DNA from: CAYUQT01 sp964596165
Lineage (GTDB): Bacteria > Planctomycetota > Phycisphaerae > UBA1845 > JAFGLZ01
Direction: 5' to 3'
DNA length: 64,000 nt
Assembly: GCA_964596165.1 (NCBI GenBank)
Contig: CAZQTW010000024.1
Location: 13,603-77,602 of the forward strand
Made by a program: the position numbers and the translations under genes. Positions 17,850 to 27,187 of this stretch are shown here, one piece after another; within the stretch, counting starts at the first letter, position 1; each line of letters opens with the position of its first letter. A model generated the notes under the pieces. The model did no database searches and was not told where the DNA came from. It was given only the letters and a program-made list of their open reading frames with translations.

Positions 17850-18842
17850 ATGAGTCTGCTGATCGGGATGACCTACGACCTTCGCAACGACTACCTGGCC
17901 GAGGGCTACAGCCAGGATGACGTTGCGGAATTCGATTCGGAGGAAACGATTGCGTCGCTGGAAAGGGCGATTCAGTCTCATGGACACCGCACGGATCGCA
18001 TCGGAAATGCCCGGGCGTTGATCGGCCGATTGTCGGCCGGAGGGCGATGGGACGTGGTCTTCAACATTGCCGAGGGACTCTCCGGCCGGGGGCGGGAGGC
18101 GCAAGTGCCCTGCATTCTCGACCTCTACGGACTCGGCTATACCTTCTCCGATCCGCTTGTGTGCGCCACAACGCTGGACAAGGCGGTGGCCAAGCGACTT
18201 GTCCGCGATGCGGGGCTGCCGACGGCACGTTTCCACGTGGTACGCCAGCAGAACGATGTCCGTGACGTGCGGCTCGACTATCCCCTGTTCGCGAAACCGC
18301 TGGCCGAGGGAACCGGCAAGGGCATCAGCGATCGCTCGCGAATCGACACGCCCCATCAACTTGTCGACGCAGTTCGAGAGCTGCTGAGGCGTTTCAACCA
18401 GCCCGTCCTTGTTGAGGGGTTCCTGCCGGGGCGGGAATTCACCGTGGGTATTCTGGGGACAGACGCCGAAGCCCGGGTCCTTGGCACGATGGAGATTGCG
18501 TTGCGGGACCGTCCGCAGGGCGGTATTTACTGTTACGGAAGTAAGGAGCGATGCGAGCAGTTGGTACATTACTCGCGGCCTGAAAGGAACAGTCTGATCG
18601 ACGAGGTCGAACGCGTGGCGCTGGAGGCGCATCGTGCGCTGGAGTGCCGAGACGCATCCAGGGTCGACATCCGTTGTGACCGAAACGGAAGGCCGTGCTT
18701 CATGGAAATCAACCCGCTGCCCGGGTTGCATCCCACGCATTCCGACCTTCCGATGATTGCATCTCAAGAGAATATGCGGTACGAAGAGCTCATCGGCGCC
18801 ATCATCGACAGCGCCTTGGGCCGACTGAGCATCCACCGCTGA
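17850..18842 (+). CDS. D-alanine-D-alanine ligase-like ATP-grasp protein
   Basis: 330 residues. The N-terminal lobe shows DVVFNIAEGLSGRGREAQVP, the Ddl-type block. The ATP-grasp core follows: TLDKAVAKRLVRDAGLPTA, YPLFAKPLAEGTGKGIS and VEGFLPGREFTVGILG. The C terminus MEINPLPGLHPTHSDLP carries the Mg-binding Asn/Glu and the end motif of D-Ala-D-Ala ligases. It may join D-alanine or another carboxylate and amine; true Ddl activity is not assured because a second, diverged copy follows at once. Ribosome site GAGGG lies 10 bases before the ATG. Confidence 0.8.
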   Translation: MSLLIGMTYDLRNDYLAEGYSQDDVAEFDSEETIASLERAIQSHGHRTDRIGNARALIGRLSAGGRWDVVFNIAEGLSGRGREAQVPCILDLYGLGYTFSDPLVCATTLDKAVAKRLVRDAGLPTARFHVVRQQNDVRDVRLDYPLFAKPLAEGTGKGISDRSRIDTPHQLVDAVRELLRRFNQPVLVEGFLPGREFTVGILGTDAEARVLGTMEIALRDRPQGGIYCYGSKERCEQLVHYSRPERNSLIDEVERVALEAHRALECRDASRVDIRCDRNGRPCFMEINPLPGLHPTHSDLPMIASQENMRYEELIGAIIDSALGRLSIHR

Positions 18843-18956
18843 AGCGCACGGAATCACAGTCCGTCGCTTTGCCGGTGCTACACATTGACGTGACGGGGTA
18901 GATTCATCTCGCGCGGGGGCGCGAGGGTGTTGTCCCTTCGTACAGGGATACGGTTG

Positions 18957-20522
18957 ATGAAGCGCGCGGTCCCAGGCGTCTTGGTCCTCCACAACCTTCC
19001 GAGGGAATCGGCCGGGACCTCCGCATGGGTCGAGAGCGACGTGGGTGTTCTCGGAGAAGTTGACGCCGTTGTGGCGGGGCTCAGCCGCTTGGGCGTGGAA
19101 CACCGCGTGGCCGGCGTCAGATCGCTCCGCGACATACCGTCGGCGTTGGCCGGGGGCACGGAAGGGATCGTCTTCAACCTGGTGGAGAGTCTGCATGGGG
19201 AGCCGTACGAGGCCAACTATGTCCCTGTGATCTGCCAGGCCCACGGCAAGGCCGCCACCGGATGCGACACCCCGTGTCTGACGTTGACGATGGACAAAGG
19301 AAGAACCAAGTCGGTTCTTCAGGCGGCCGGATTGCCCACTCCGAGCGGCGTGCTCGTGCCGCCGGGAGCGACCGTCCGAAGACCCCAGCTTCCTCCCGGT
19401 CCCTACATGGTCAAACCCGCCCATTCGGATGCCAGCGAAGGGATCGGTCCCGATTCGGTCGTTGAGCGGTTCGGCGCCAAGCTGAACGAGGTTGTGAAAC
19501 GGGTTCATCGGGAGTTCCGTCAGCCGGCACTCATTGAGCAATTCGTCGGCCGCCGCGAGCTAAACATTTCCATTTTGCAACAGGGCGACCGTGTTGAGGT
19601 AATGCCCATCGCGGAGATTGATTTCTCGGCCTTCGCCGGCGATCGCCCGCGAATCGTGGACTATGAGGCCAAGTGGATTGAGGATTCGTTCGCCTTCCGG
19701 AACACCCCGCGGATCATTCCGGCCGCCGTGTCCGCCAGAGTGGCCGAGAACATCCGCCGCCTCTCGCTGGAGGCCTGGTCGGTGATGGGCTGTCGGGATT
19801 ACGTCCGCGTGGATTGCCGTCTGGACGACCGCGGTCGTGTCTATATCCTGGAAGTGAACGCCAATCCGGACATTACGCCGGGCGACGGATTCCCGGCCGC
19901 GCTGGAAGCGGGCGGAATCGGCTATGACCGCTTCCTGCGGATTCTCTTGGATAATGCCGCCGCCCGACTGGCGAAGGCCGCAAGACCCCCTCGAAAACGA
20001 ACCTCCGCGAGGGCGAGCGAAAAACGGGCCGCGACTCGAATCCGACCGGCACGACCGGAGGATCGTCACGTCATCCTTGATCTGCTCGCCAAAACCGGCT
20101 TCTTTCGACCCGACGAACTGGAGGTGGCCCGAGAGGTGCTCGACGAAAGCCTAACAAAAGGTCCCGAGGGCTGCTACCGGTCGCACGTTGCCGTCGGTGA
20201 AGACGATGTGGTTCGGGGCTGGGTCTGCTTCGGACCGACACCGTGCGCGCTGGGGACTTATGATGTCTACTGGATTGCCACGGATCCGTGTCACCAGGGT
20301 CGCGGCCTGGGCAAGGCCATGATGGCTCGCGCGGAGAAGCTGATCGCGGAACAGGGGGGGCGACTGGTCATTGTCGAGACAGCGGGCAAGGCACACTACG
20401 ACTCGACGCGAAAATTCTACCTCAAGATCGGCTATCAGGAAGCCGCGCGGGTGAAGGATTTCTACGCCCCTCATGACGACAAGGTGATTTACACCAAGTC
20501 CCTGAGTCCAAACAGAAACTGA
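18957..20522 (+). CDS. ATP-grasp ligase fused to GNAT N-acetyltransferase
   Basis: 521 residues from ATG 18957 (AGGGA upstream; a GTG at 18927 is possible). Residues ~1-325 form a D-Ala-D-Ala-ligase-like ATP-grasp: GIVFNLVESLHGEPYEANYVP, TMDKGRTKSVLQAAGLPTP, MVKPAHSDASEGIG, EQFVGRRELNISIL and LEVNANPDITPGDGFP. A basic linker (RPPRKRTSARASEKR) joins a GNAT domain at ~360-515 with acetyl-CoA motif DPCHQGRGLGKAMM. The fusion suggests that a ligated peptide-like product is also N-acylated, or that a substrate amine is. It follows the stand-alone ATP-grasp gene by ~115 bases. Confidence 0.82.
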   Translation: MKRAVPGVLVLHNLPRESAGTSAWVESDVGVLGEVDAVVAGLSRLGVEHRVAGVRSLRDIPSALAGGTEGIVFNLVESLHGEPYEANYVPVICQAHGKAATGCDTPCLTLTMDKGRTKSVLQAAGLPTPSGVLVPPGATVRRPQLPPGPYMVKPAHSDASEGIGPDSVVERFGAKLNEVVKRVHREFRQPALIEQFVGRRELNISILQQGDRVEVMPIAEIDFSAFAGDRPRIVDYEAKWIEDSFAFRNTPRIIPAAVSARVAENIRRLSLEAWSVMGCRDYVRVDCRLDDRGRVYILEVNANPDITPGDGFPAALEAGGIGYDRFLRILLDNAAARLAKAARPPRKRTSARASEKRAATRIRPARPEDRHVILDLLAKTGFFRPDELEVAREVLDESLTKGPEGCYRSHVAVGEDDVVRGWVCFGPTPCALGTYDVYWIATDPCHQGRGLGKAMMARAEKLIAEQGGRLVIVETAGKAHYDSTRKFYLKIGYQEAARVKDFYAPHDDKVIYTKSLSPNRN

Positions 20523-20530
20523 ACCGTGGC

Positions 20531-20558
20531 TTGATGTCGCCTTCTTGCGTGCTATGAT
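20531..20558 (+). promoter_or_regulatory. predicted promoter for second YfhO gene
   Basis: TTGATG (20531-20536), a 16-bp spacer and TATGAT (20553-20558), about 200 bases before the downstream ATG and just after the stop of the ATP-grasp-GNAT gene. Confidence 0.45.
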
Positions 20559-20759
20559 TCGGCCTCATGTTGACGTAAGCGAGAAACCCTCGTCCAGGCA
20601 ACGACGGGACGCCCGGAAGCCGACTGGGCCTTTCCGCTACGTTTTCAAGGGCCGCTCGATAAGAGGATCGCGATACCGCTGAGCCGGTCAGGCTTACCGC
20701 GACACCGGCGAGTTGTCTGCGAAGCAAAGGTGCCGGACGTGTCGTGTGATCGTGGTGCC

Positions 20760-23258
20760 ATGGGAGACCCCATGCGACACGTTTCCCCCGCCAAGAGACA
20801 GGAACGAACGACCATCCTCCGGCGCGCCGACGCATGGTGCGTGGTTGTCTTGGCGGCGGTGACCCTGACCGTCTTCTGGCAGGGGTGGTACGACCCTGTC
20901 AGCATGGTTCACGAGGACGCGAGCTATCTCCTTCAACCCTACTACCAATTCGCGGCCGATGAAATACGCGGCGGTCGTTTTCCGCACTGGAATCCGTTTG
21001 CTTCTTGCGGAATGCCCTTTCACGCAACGCTCCAGGGGGCTGTTCTCTACCCGTTCCGATGGCCGCTATTCTGGTTGAGGTGGCCCGTCGGTTACGCCAT
21101 GAGCGTGTGCTTTCACTACTTTCTCACGGGGCTGTTCACGTTCGTCTTCATCCGCGCGACGCTGAAGTGCGGCGCCTTACCGGCGTTGACGGGTGCGACC
21201 AGCTTCACTTTCGGCGGTTTCACGTTGGGCCACCTGACGCATCCGAACTACTTCCAGGCTTATCCGTGGTTCGTTCTGACGCTTCTTCTGCTCAGTCGGG
21301 CGGTGGAGCGACGCCGCTGGGTCTGGTCGGTGGCGGGCGGTGTGCCGGTGGGCCTGATGGGCTTGGCGGGCTCGGTGCATGTTCTCCTCATCCTGGCGTT
21401 TGGTTTGGCATTGTGGAGCCTGGGTGAGCTGATGGTCGGAATCGTTCGCTCGTTCTCCTCGGGCCGATCGGCGATGAAGAACGCGTTCTATCCTGCCTTC
21501 GCGGTGGTCGCCGCGTTTGGGATTGGCGGCCTTCTCGCCGCGGCGCAGATCTTGCCCGCACATCTACAGATGCAGCTCAGCTCGAGGGCGAGTCTGGACT
21601 ATGATTCCATTACGGAGATCAGTGCCCATCCCCTCCGTACGATTGTCAGGCTTGTGGTGCCCTTCTACTGGGGCAATTACCGGTTGTGGTACTGGGGCGA
21701 CAACCTGTTTCACGAGCAGTGCTTCTATACGGGGCTCGTTCCGCTGCTCGCGGCGATGGTGGCGATTGCGTTGGTTCCTCGAAACCGGTGGGTCATGCGA
21801 TTGGTCATTCTGTGTGTCATCACCGGTGTCGTGGCGGCCGGGAAGTATCTACCCGTCTTCTGGTGCCTCTACCGTTTTGTGCCGATGTTCGATCGCCTTC
21901 GCGATCCGGCCAGGCTGTTGTGGTGGGTTCAGTTTGGCATTGCCTGTCTGGCCGCGATCGGTCTGGACACGTTGAACCGTTCCACAGCCCTCAACGAACG
22001 GCGGCGAGCGGTGGTGGCCGTAGCCATGGGCACCTTCGCCGTAGCGATCATCATGATGAGCTGCCTGGCGCAACTGGCCGCGCTCGCGCGGGATCCGCAA
22101 CCGGCCATTGAATTCGTCAGAGGGCTCGGTAACCTGAGCGATGATCAAAGAATGGCCTACATCGAAGGGGCTCGGAGGATGCCCAAGGCGGTCATCCAGG
22201 AGGGGGATATCGTCACATGGTTGGGCGTTTTCGCCGCGACGTTTTCTTGCGTCGTGTTTGCGGGATCGGTTGTCCTTCGTGGGAAGCTGAGTGGGACAGT
22301 CGGGTCCTCGCTGATTCTTCTATTGGTGATCGATCTGGGGATGATGTCCGCAGGGATGCTGCACTACACTCGCGAGGACAAAGTCATTACCTCAACGCCG
22401 CCCCATGCACGCTTCCTGCAACAGCACTTGGGGACTGCACGCTATTTGTGCCTGTTGAGCCCCCTGGATGAAGTCTCGCTGCATCGCGGCATGTTTTTTC
22501 GCATTTGCCACGCCGTCGCCGGCGGAGGTGGTATCTTCCACACGCCGAGACAGGAGAGGATGATCGAGCTCCTCCTCAAGGGGAACATGCGGTTGGCCAA
22601 TCTTGCGGGGGTGCGTTATGTCGTGTCCGAACGCCCCATGAAGTCGTCGACACTGCGCCCTGTATATCAGACAGATCAATGCGTCATCAACGAGAATATC
22701 GAGGCTCTGCCCCGAGCCTTTCTTGTCAGGGATTTCCGTGCATTCAGCGACCCTAATGGCGTGACAACGGAGATCCTCGATGGGTCCGGCAGCCTCCGGG
22801 ATGTCGTACTCCTGGAGCATCAAGCGGAACCGCTCCCCTCGGCCATGTCCGACGTCAACCAGCGGGACGCCGTCACGGATCTCTTGACTGAACCCGGCCG
22901 GTTCCGGATGCGAACGCAGTCAAAGGGGGAGAGGTATCTGGTGCTTACCGAAACATACCATCCGGAATGGCGGTGCTTCATAGACGGTCAATCGGTCCGA
23001 GTGCACCCGGCTGACTGGGTGTTCATGGCTGTCCGCGTGCCGGGGGGAGAGCACCGGATCGAGTGGCGGTATGTGCCGGTTCGATTCGCGATTGGGCTTG
23101 CAGTCTCGGTCGTCTCATGGGTGAGTCTCGTCCTCTTTCTGGCCGGTTCATTGTTCATCGAGCGCCGCGCTCGGCGGGGCGGCTCTTTGGCTGCTCCGCC
23201 GGTCAAGTCGCCTTCGGCCCGCCCATCTGCATTCAACCCGCGGAACGTACATCCGTAA
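20760..23258 (+). CDS. YfhO-family integral membrane protein, second copy
   Basis: About 832 residues. It has the same architecture as the copy at 14869-17199: first helix near residue 20, a luminal-type loop with GGRFPHWNPFASCGMPFHA, many helices, then a C-terminal domain with YLVLTETYHPEWRCFIDG and VFMAVRVPGGEHRIEWRY, and a final helix. The family is associated with envelope polysaccharide or teichoic-acid glycosylation. ATG 20760 chosen; a GTG at 20730 would extend it by 10 residues. Its 3' end overlaps the convergent HEAT-like gene by 26 bases. Confidence 0.85.
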   Translation: MGDPMRHVSPAKRQERTTILRRADAWCVVVLAAVTLTVFWQGWYDPVSMVHEDASYLLQPYYQFAADEIRGGRFPHWNPFASCGMPFHATLQGAVLYPFRWPLFWLRWPVGYAMSVCFHYFLTGLFTFVFIRATLKCGALPALTGATSFTFGGFTLGHLTHPNYFQAYPWFVLTLLLLSRAVERRRWVWSVAGGVPVGLMGLAGSVHVLLILAFGLALWSLGELMVGIVRSFSSGRSAMKNAFYPAFAVVAAFGIGGLLAAAQILPAHLQMQLSSRASLDYDSITEISAHPLRTIVRLVVPFYWGNYRLWYWGDNLFHEQCFYTGLVPLLAAMVAIALVPRNRWVMRLVILCVITGVVAAGKYLPVFWCLYRFVPMFDRLRDPARLLWWVQFGIACLAAIGLDTLNRSTALNERRRAVVAVAMGTFAVAIIMMSCLAQLAALARDPQPAIEFVRGLGNLSDDQRMAYIEGARRMPKAVIQEGDIVTWLGVFAATFSCVVFAGSVVLRGKLSGTVGSSLILLLVIDLGMMSAGMLHYTREDKVITSTPPHARFLQQHLGTARYLCLLSPLDEVSLHRGMFFRICHAVAGGGGIFHTPRQERMIELLLKGNMRLANLAGVRYVVSERPMKSSTLRPVYQTDQCVINENIEALPRAFLVRDFRAFSDPNGVTTEILDGSGSLRDVVLLEHQAEPLPSAMSDVNQRDAVTDLLTEPGRFRMRTQSKGERYLVLTETYHPEWRCFIDGQSVRVHPADWVFMAVRVPGGEHRIEWRYVPVRFAIGLAVSVVSWVSLVLFLAGSLFIERRARRGGSLAAPPVKSPSARPSAFNPRNVHP

Positions 23259-24261
23259 CCGTCATGCCCAGGGCATGCTCGGCGGCGGCCTTCAAGAGCG
23301 GATCGCTCTGGCTCTTGAGTCCGGTCAGGAGCGACTCGATCGCCTTGCGGTCGGCCTTCTTGCCGCCCTTACTCATGGCCGCGCGAGCGAGTCCCAGTTG
23401 GTGAATGGCCTCGACCCGCCACATCGGATCGGCGTCGTTGGCGGCCAGATTCAGTAGATCGCCCACGTAGAGATGGCCGGAAGTCGTGAGTCGCAACAAA
23501 GCCTCGCCGGCCTTGGCGTTCGTCGCCCGAGTCGCTCGGTCCAAGTCTTCGATAAACCTGCCGACCTTCTCGCCGCGATCGTTCTCGCCTCGGGCGGCAT
23601 GAAACTCCGCCAGCCGTTCGGCTGCCACCCGCTGGATGTGCAATCCCACCTGGAATCCCCAGAGCCGAACGCGATCCTCGGCCACATGCCATCCAAAGAT
23701 GAGGACGGCCTTGTAGATCCTCTCGGCCTCGCGAAAGTCCTTGTTCTTCTCGCAAATACGGCCGTACAAGAGGGCGGCCTTGGCCATGGCTGTGAACGCC
23801 TGCAGATGAGGAATGGGAGGTTTGTCGGCCTCCGACATCTCGGCCATTTCCCTGTAGCCGTACGTGACCGCCTCTGTTGGCGGTACATACTGCGTGAAAT
23901 ACCCCATCTGCTTCTTGGCCGCGCCGGCAAGAATAAACCGACAGACCTTGTACGGGAACTTGGCCTGAGGAATCGCCAGTTGTTGTTCCGCGGACATCTT
24001 CTGAAGGTCGGCGTATCGCCGGGTGTTGTAGTACTCAACGACGGCCTTATTGTAGTCGTCCGCGGCCAAACCTGGCCCGGTGGGCGGATTGACCACCCCC
24101 CAGATCGACGGCGGGACGTCGATGCGCCGGAGCCGGTCCGGGGCGGTCGTGGCCGCCGTGGGCGCCGACGGCGAACCGGGCAGGGCCCAGATGAGCAACA
24201 CGACCGCCAGAATGACAACCACCATCCCGGCGGCAACGAGCCAGCCCAGTTTGTTGCTCAC
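23233..24261 (-). CDS. membrane-anchored helical-repeat protein
   Basis: GTG start at 24261 with AGAGGAGC upstream; 342 residues. One N-terminal helix (LGWLVAAGMVVVILAVVLLI) is followed by a proline/threonine-rich linker and a long helical domain. Part of this looks like tetratricopeptide pairs (EAERIYKAVLIFGWHVAEDR), and the end looks like HEAT repeats (AANDADPMWRVEAIHQLGLA). Probably a scaffold protein facing the periplasm. The gene starts 13 bases after the stop of the DUF4091 gene, so it is the second cistron of that operon. Confidence 0.65.
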   Translation of the reverse strand: MSNKLGWLVAAGMVVVILAVVLLIWALPGSPSAPTAATTAPDRLRRIDVPPSIWGVVNPPTGPGLAADDYNKAVVEYYNTRRYADLQKMSAEQQLAIPQAKFPYKVCRFILAGAAKKQMGYFTQYVPPTEAVTYGYREMAEMSEADKPPIPHLQAFTAMAKAALLYGRICEKNKDFREAERIYKAVLIFGWHVAEDRVRLWGFQVGLHIQRVAAERLAEFHAARGENDRGEKVGRFIEDLDRATRATNAKAGEALLRLTTSGHLYVGDLLNLAANDADPMWRVEAIHQLGLARAAMSKGGKKADRKAIESLLTGLKSQSDPLLKAAAEHALGMTVTDVRSAG

Positions 24262-24274
24262 GATTCGTGCTCCT

Positions 24275-27139
24275 CTACGGCCATTGTAGGTTGCCGAATG
24301 ATCGCGTGTTGTAGAAGTAACGTCGAGCCCCCGACCAACTGCTGTACTCGCCCACTCGCGGTTGGAACCTGGCGAAATTAATCGCCCAGCGCTTGTTGTT
24401 CCGCTCGGCCGGTTCGAACGCATTCAGCGGGATGCTGACCTCGACCGTCCAGGCACGCGATTGGCGAGCCGGGGCAACTCGAACCTCGGCCGGCCAGTAC
24501 CGACGCGTGCCCCATCCTGTTTCGGTATTGACGCCGCGCTCGACCAGCGTGGCTCCCGTCGGCCGGATGACGATGTGATACACGTCCATGGGCTGCCCCG
24601 TGCCCGCATTGGTGGGATCGATGAGAATCTCCAGCAGGTCATCATCGGCCGGCAAGAGGCCTTCATATCGCACGAAGTTGCTGCTCATGTTCGGCAGTCG
24701 ATCGACGTGGTCTTCACGACAGTTGAAGGCAAAATAGAGCCGCTGCCGGTCAAACCCGGCGAAGACAAGGGTCTGTTGCTTTGCGCGTCCGGTGGGCTCG
24801 CGACCGGCCAACAGGGGATCCTGTCCGCAGACCAAGACAAAATCACCGGCCACATTTCGGATGCCTGTCGGCCAGTCGCTCAGATCACCGTCAAGCACAA
24901 TCGGTCGCTCCAGTCGACGCGGCGTGATCTCGGTCAACCGGGCGAGTATCTCCACTTGCCGTTCCGTACCAACGTCCAAAGCGATGGGCACATAACCGAT
25001 GCCGGCTTCATTCGTTCCGATGCCGGCGGCCCGCGCCACCAACGACAATCGAGCGCGTCCCATCGGGGCCAGCGCGTGGATGGCTACGTTGTCCGCGGCC
25101 GCCGTCCACCCCACCGGCAGCTTTCCAAACCGCAAATGTCCTGTCAACGGCTCGGGACGCTCATTGCGAACGACCACGTGGAATTCAACCTCGGCCCCGG
25201 CTTCCGACTCCGACCGGGCGACCGGACGTATCCGAACGCCCTCGCAGTACACCCGAGGCCGACAGGCCGCGTCGATCAACCTCCTGTACTCGACGGTCTG
25301 ACTGAGCTGCTCCTGGGAACCGGACGCGGCGCCCCCCACAACCTGTGCCAGGCGATCGGCCATCAGCCGTCGGGCCTGATCCCACAGTTCGGGCTGTTCG
25401 ACCCATGGCCACTGGCAACCATCGGCGAAGTGATCCTCATACGCCGCCGTGCCGCCGTATCGGAAAAGAATCTGAGCCAGGGTGTCGGCCATGGAACCTT
25501 GGTTGTGCTGTTTGAGAATCGCCAGATACTCCAGATCTTGAAGTCCGCGGCGAAGTCGTTTCAGTCGGACCGACGGGATCGGACCTTCGAGTCGAAACGC
25601 CTTGCCCGGGTAGATCAACCAATGGGCACCGACGGGTGTGACGGCGGTGAGCGGATCGCCCGCCCAGTCGTTGATGATCGGCACCACGATTCCCTCAAGA
25701 CCGTAACGGAATGCTTGCCACGCCAACGCCGCCGGATCGACGGACGGTGATCCCAGTTCCAGCGACGGGCAAAAAGAGGGGTGGCCGATCGTCATCCACG
25801 CCGTCCTTCCAAGGGCTCGCTGTCTCGCCATTGTCTCCGGATCTAGGAATTGGGCCGGCGGCGCCCAAATCGCGACCAGAGGTTCCAGGGATGGGTCCAC
25901 CTCGTGCCCCAGCCAGCCGAAGACCTTCATGGACTGCGGTACGGCGCCGGTCATGAAGCGCAGCTTGGAGCTTGCCCGACGGGTGAGGGTGCCCAGTGCC
26001 TTGGCTTGCTCGTTGGACTCCGGCCAGGAAAGAAACGGGGGTCGGGTCCAGACGAAATGTCGATCGAACCATCCTTTCTCAGTCCAATGCTCCGCACACT
26101 GCCTGAGATAGTCCAGCATGGCCGTTCCGTACGCGGGTGAATCAACGCCCCCGTAACTCGCCGGAGGAGGAAACGCGCTGTCTACGGGCATGGGCCAGGC
26201 GGTCGGTCGACACGTGTCGGAGAACGCCTTGCCGGACAAATAGGCGCCTACCGTGCGATCGTAGTCGTCCCAGACCACCTTTACCCGCCCGGACGCGTCG
26301 AGCGACACAGAGGGGTAGACGCCGACCAGATAGCCGTTGCAGCGATGACGATGAAGCATTCTAAGGGTCTGGTCGATCACCGCCGCCGCCTGCTGGGCCA
26401 TGGGATCGCCGGCGATGACACCCGCCGGCACATATGGTTTGCCTTCTCGCTCCAGGTGAGCGCGGAACAACGAAGGGACGTCGACGCCCGTCATCAGGGC
26501 TATCGACGGGCAAGCGGGTAATGCGAAAGGGAGCACCTGAACGAACAACTGCACGCGCTCCGCGGGGGAATCGTCCACGCGCACCTCAATATCGGCGGTG
26601 TAGTCCCCCGGTTCCGCCGCTTCATCGACGGCCACGTCGATCCAAACGACGGCCGTTGTCCCGGCGGAGACGGAGAAAGGCTGCCCTCCACGGGGTGCGT
26701 CCAATGGGACCAACGCATCGAGCGAACCGACTTGGGGCCACGAAGCGTCCGGTCTGAGCATAAGCCAAGAGGGTGCTCGACCCGTTCGGACGGATACCGC
26801 ACGGGAAAGCCGGGTACTCGTTGTCGGAAGCTTGTTCCTCTCGTTCGCCAATTGGCCGACAGACAGGGTCACACGATCCGCGGCGTTGGCCCCCGCGGTG
26901 AGCAGCAATTGGCAGTCGACGACCTCATTGCGGGCCGCTCGGAGTGTAATGCGTTTGTTCTGCGGGTTGTAGCACTCCGACTCCATGCGAACGCCCTGTT
27001 CGGCTTGCACGGCGTGTGAACCGCTGACCGCCGAGACAACGATCGGATTGGCCCTCAGGTGCCCCAGGCCGACTAGGGAAAGGAGAACCCCGAGTGTCGC
27101 GCTGCGCAGTAGGGTCGAGGACCTTTCGTGAAGACGCAT
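24275..27139 (-). CDS. secreted DUF4091 glycoside-hydrolase-like protein with CBM9 domain
   Basis: ~954 residues with a signal peptide (TLGVLLSLVGLGHLRA). The N-terminal ~240 residues are a beta-sandwich (WIDVAVDEAAEPGDYTADI). Residues ~240-560 are TIM-barrel-like with the DUF4091 region (RYGLEGIVVPIINDWAGDP, RLKRLRRGLQDLEYLAIL). A linker domain precedes a C-terminal CBM9/DOMON-type domain (RPIVLDGDLSDWP, YFAFNCREDH, VEVSIPLNAF). It probably degrades or binds a complex polysaccharide outside the cytoplasm. ATG 27139 sits directly before the signal peptide. It is the first gene of a two-gene unit. Confidence 0.8.
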   Translation of the reverse strand: MRLHERSSTLLRSATLGVLLSLVGLGHLRANPIVVSAVSGSHAVQAEQGVRMESECYNPQNKRITLRAARNEVVDCQLLLTAGANAADRVTLSVGQLANERNKLPTTSTRLSRAVSVRTGRAPSWLMLRPDASWPQVGSLDALVPLDAPRGGQPFSVSAGTTAVVWIDVAVDEAAEPGDYTADIEVRVDDSPAERVQLFVQVLPFALPACPSIALMTGVDVPSLFRAHLEREGKPYVPAGVIAGDPMAQQAAAVIDQTLRMLHRHRCNGYLVGVYPSVSLDASGRVKVVWDDYDRTVGAYLSGKAFSDTCRPTAWPMPVDSAFPPPASYGGVDSPAYGTAMLDYLRQCAEHWTEKGWFDRHFVWTRPPFLSWPESNEQAKALGTLTRRASSKLRFMTGAVPQSMKVFGWLGHEVDPSLEPLVAIWAPPAQFLDPETMARQRALGRTAWMTIGHPSFCPSLELGSPSVDPAALAWQAFRYGLEGIVVPIINDWAGDPLTAVTPVGAHWLIYPGKAFRLEGPIPSVRLKRLRRGLQDLEYLAILKQHNQGSMADTLAQILFRYGGTAAYEDHFADGCQWPWVEQPELWDQARRLMADRLAQVVGGAASGSQEQLSQTVEYRRLIDAACRPRVYCEGVRIRPVARSESEAGAEVEFHVVVRNERPEPLTGHLRFGKLPVGWTAAADNVAIHALAPMGRARLSLVARAAGIGTNEAGIGYVPIALDVGTERQVEILARLTEITPRRLERPIVLDGDLSDWPTGIRNVAGDFVLVCGQDPLLAGREPTGRAKQQTLVFAGFDRQRLYFAFNCREDHVDRLPNMSSNFVRYEGLLPADDDLLEILIDPTNAGTGQPMDVYHIVIRPTGATLVERGVNTETGWGTRRYWPAEVRVAPARQSRAWTVEVSIPLNAFEPAERNNKRWAINFARFQPRVGEYSSWSGARRYFYNTRSFGNLQWP

Positions 27140-27187
27140 CGGATATGCCCTTGACAAGAGTGCCCATACCACGGCCAACTACATTGT

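Noticed and set aside
17844..19541. 565-codon antisense frame across both ATP-grasp genes
   Set aside because: Covers two genes with clear ATP-grasp motifs; the antisense product is unstructured and Arg/Pro/His-rich.
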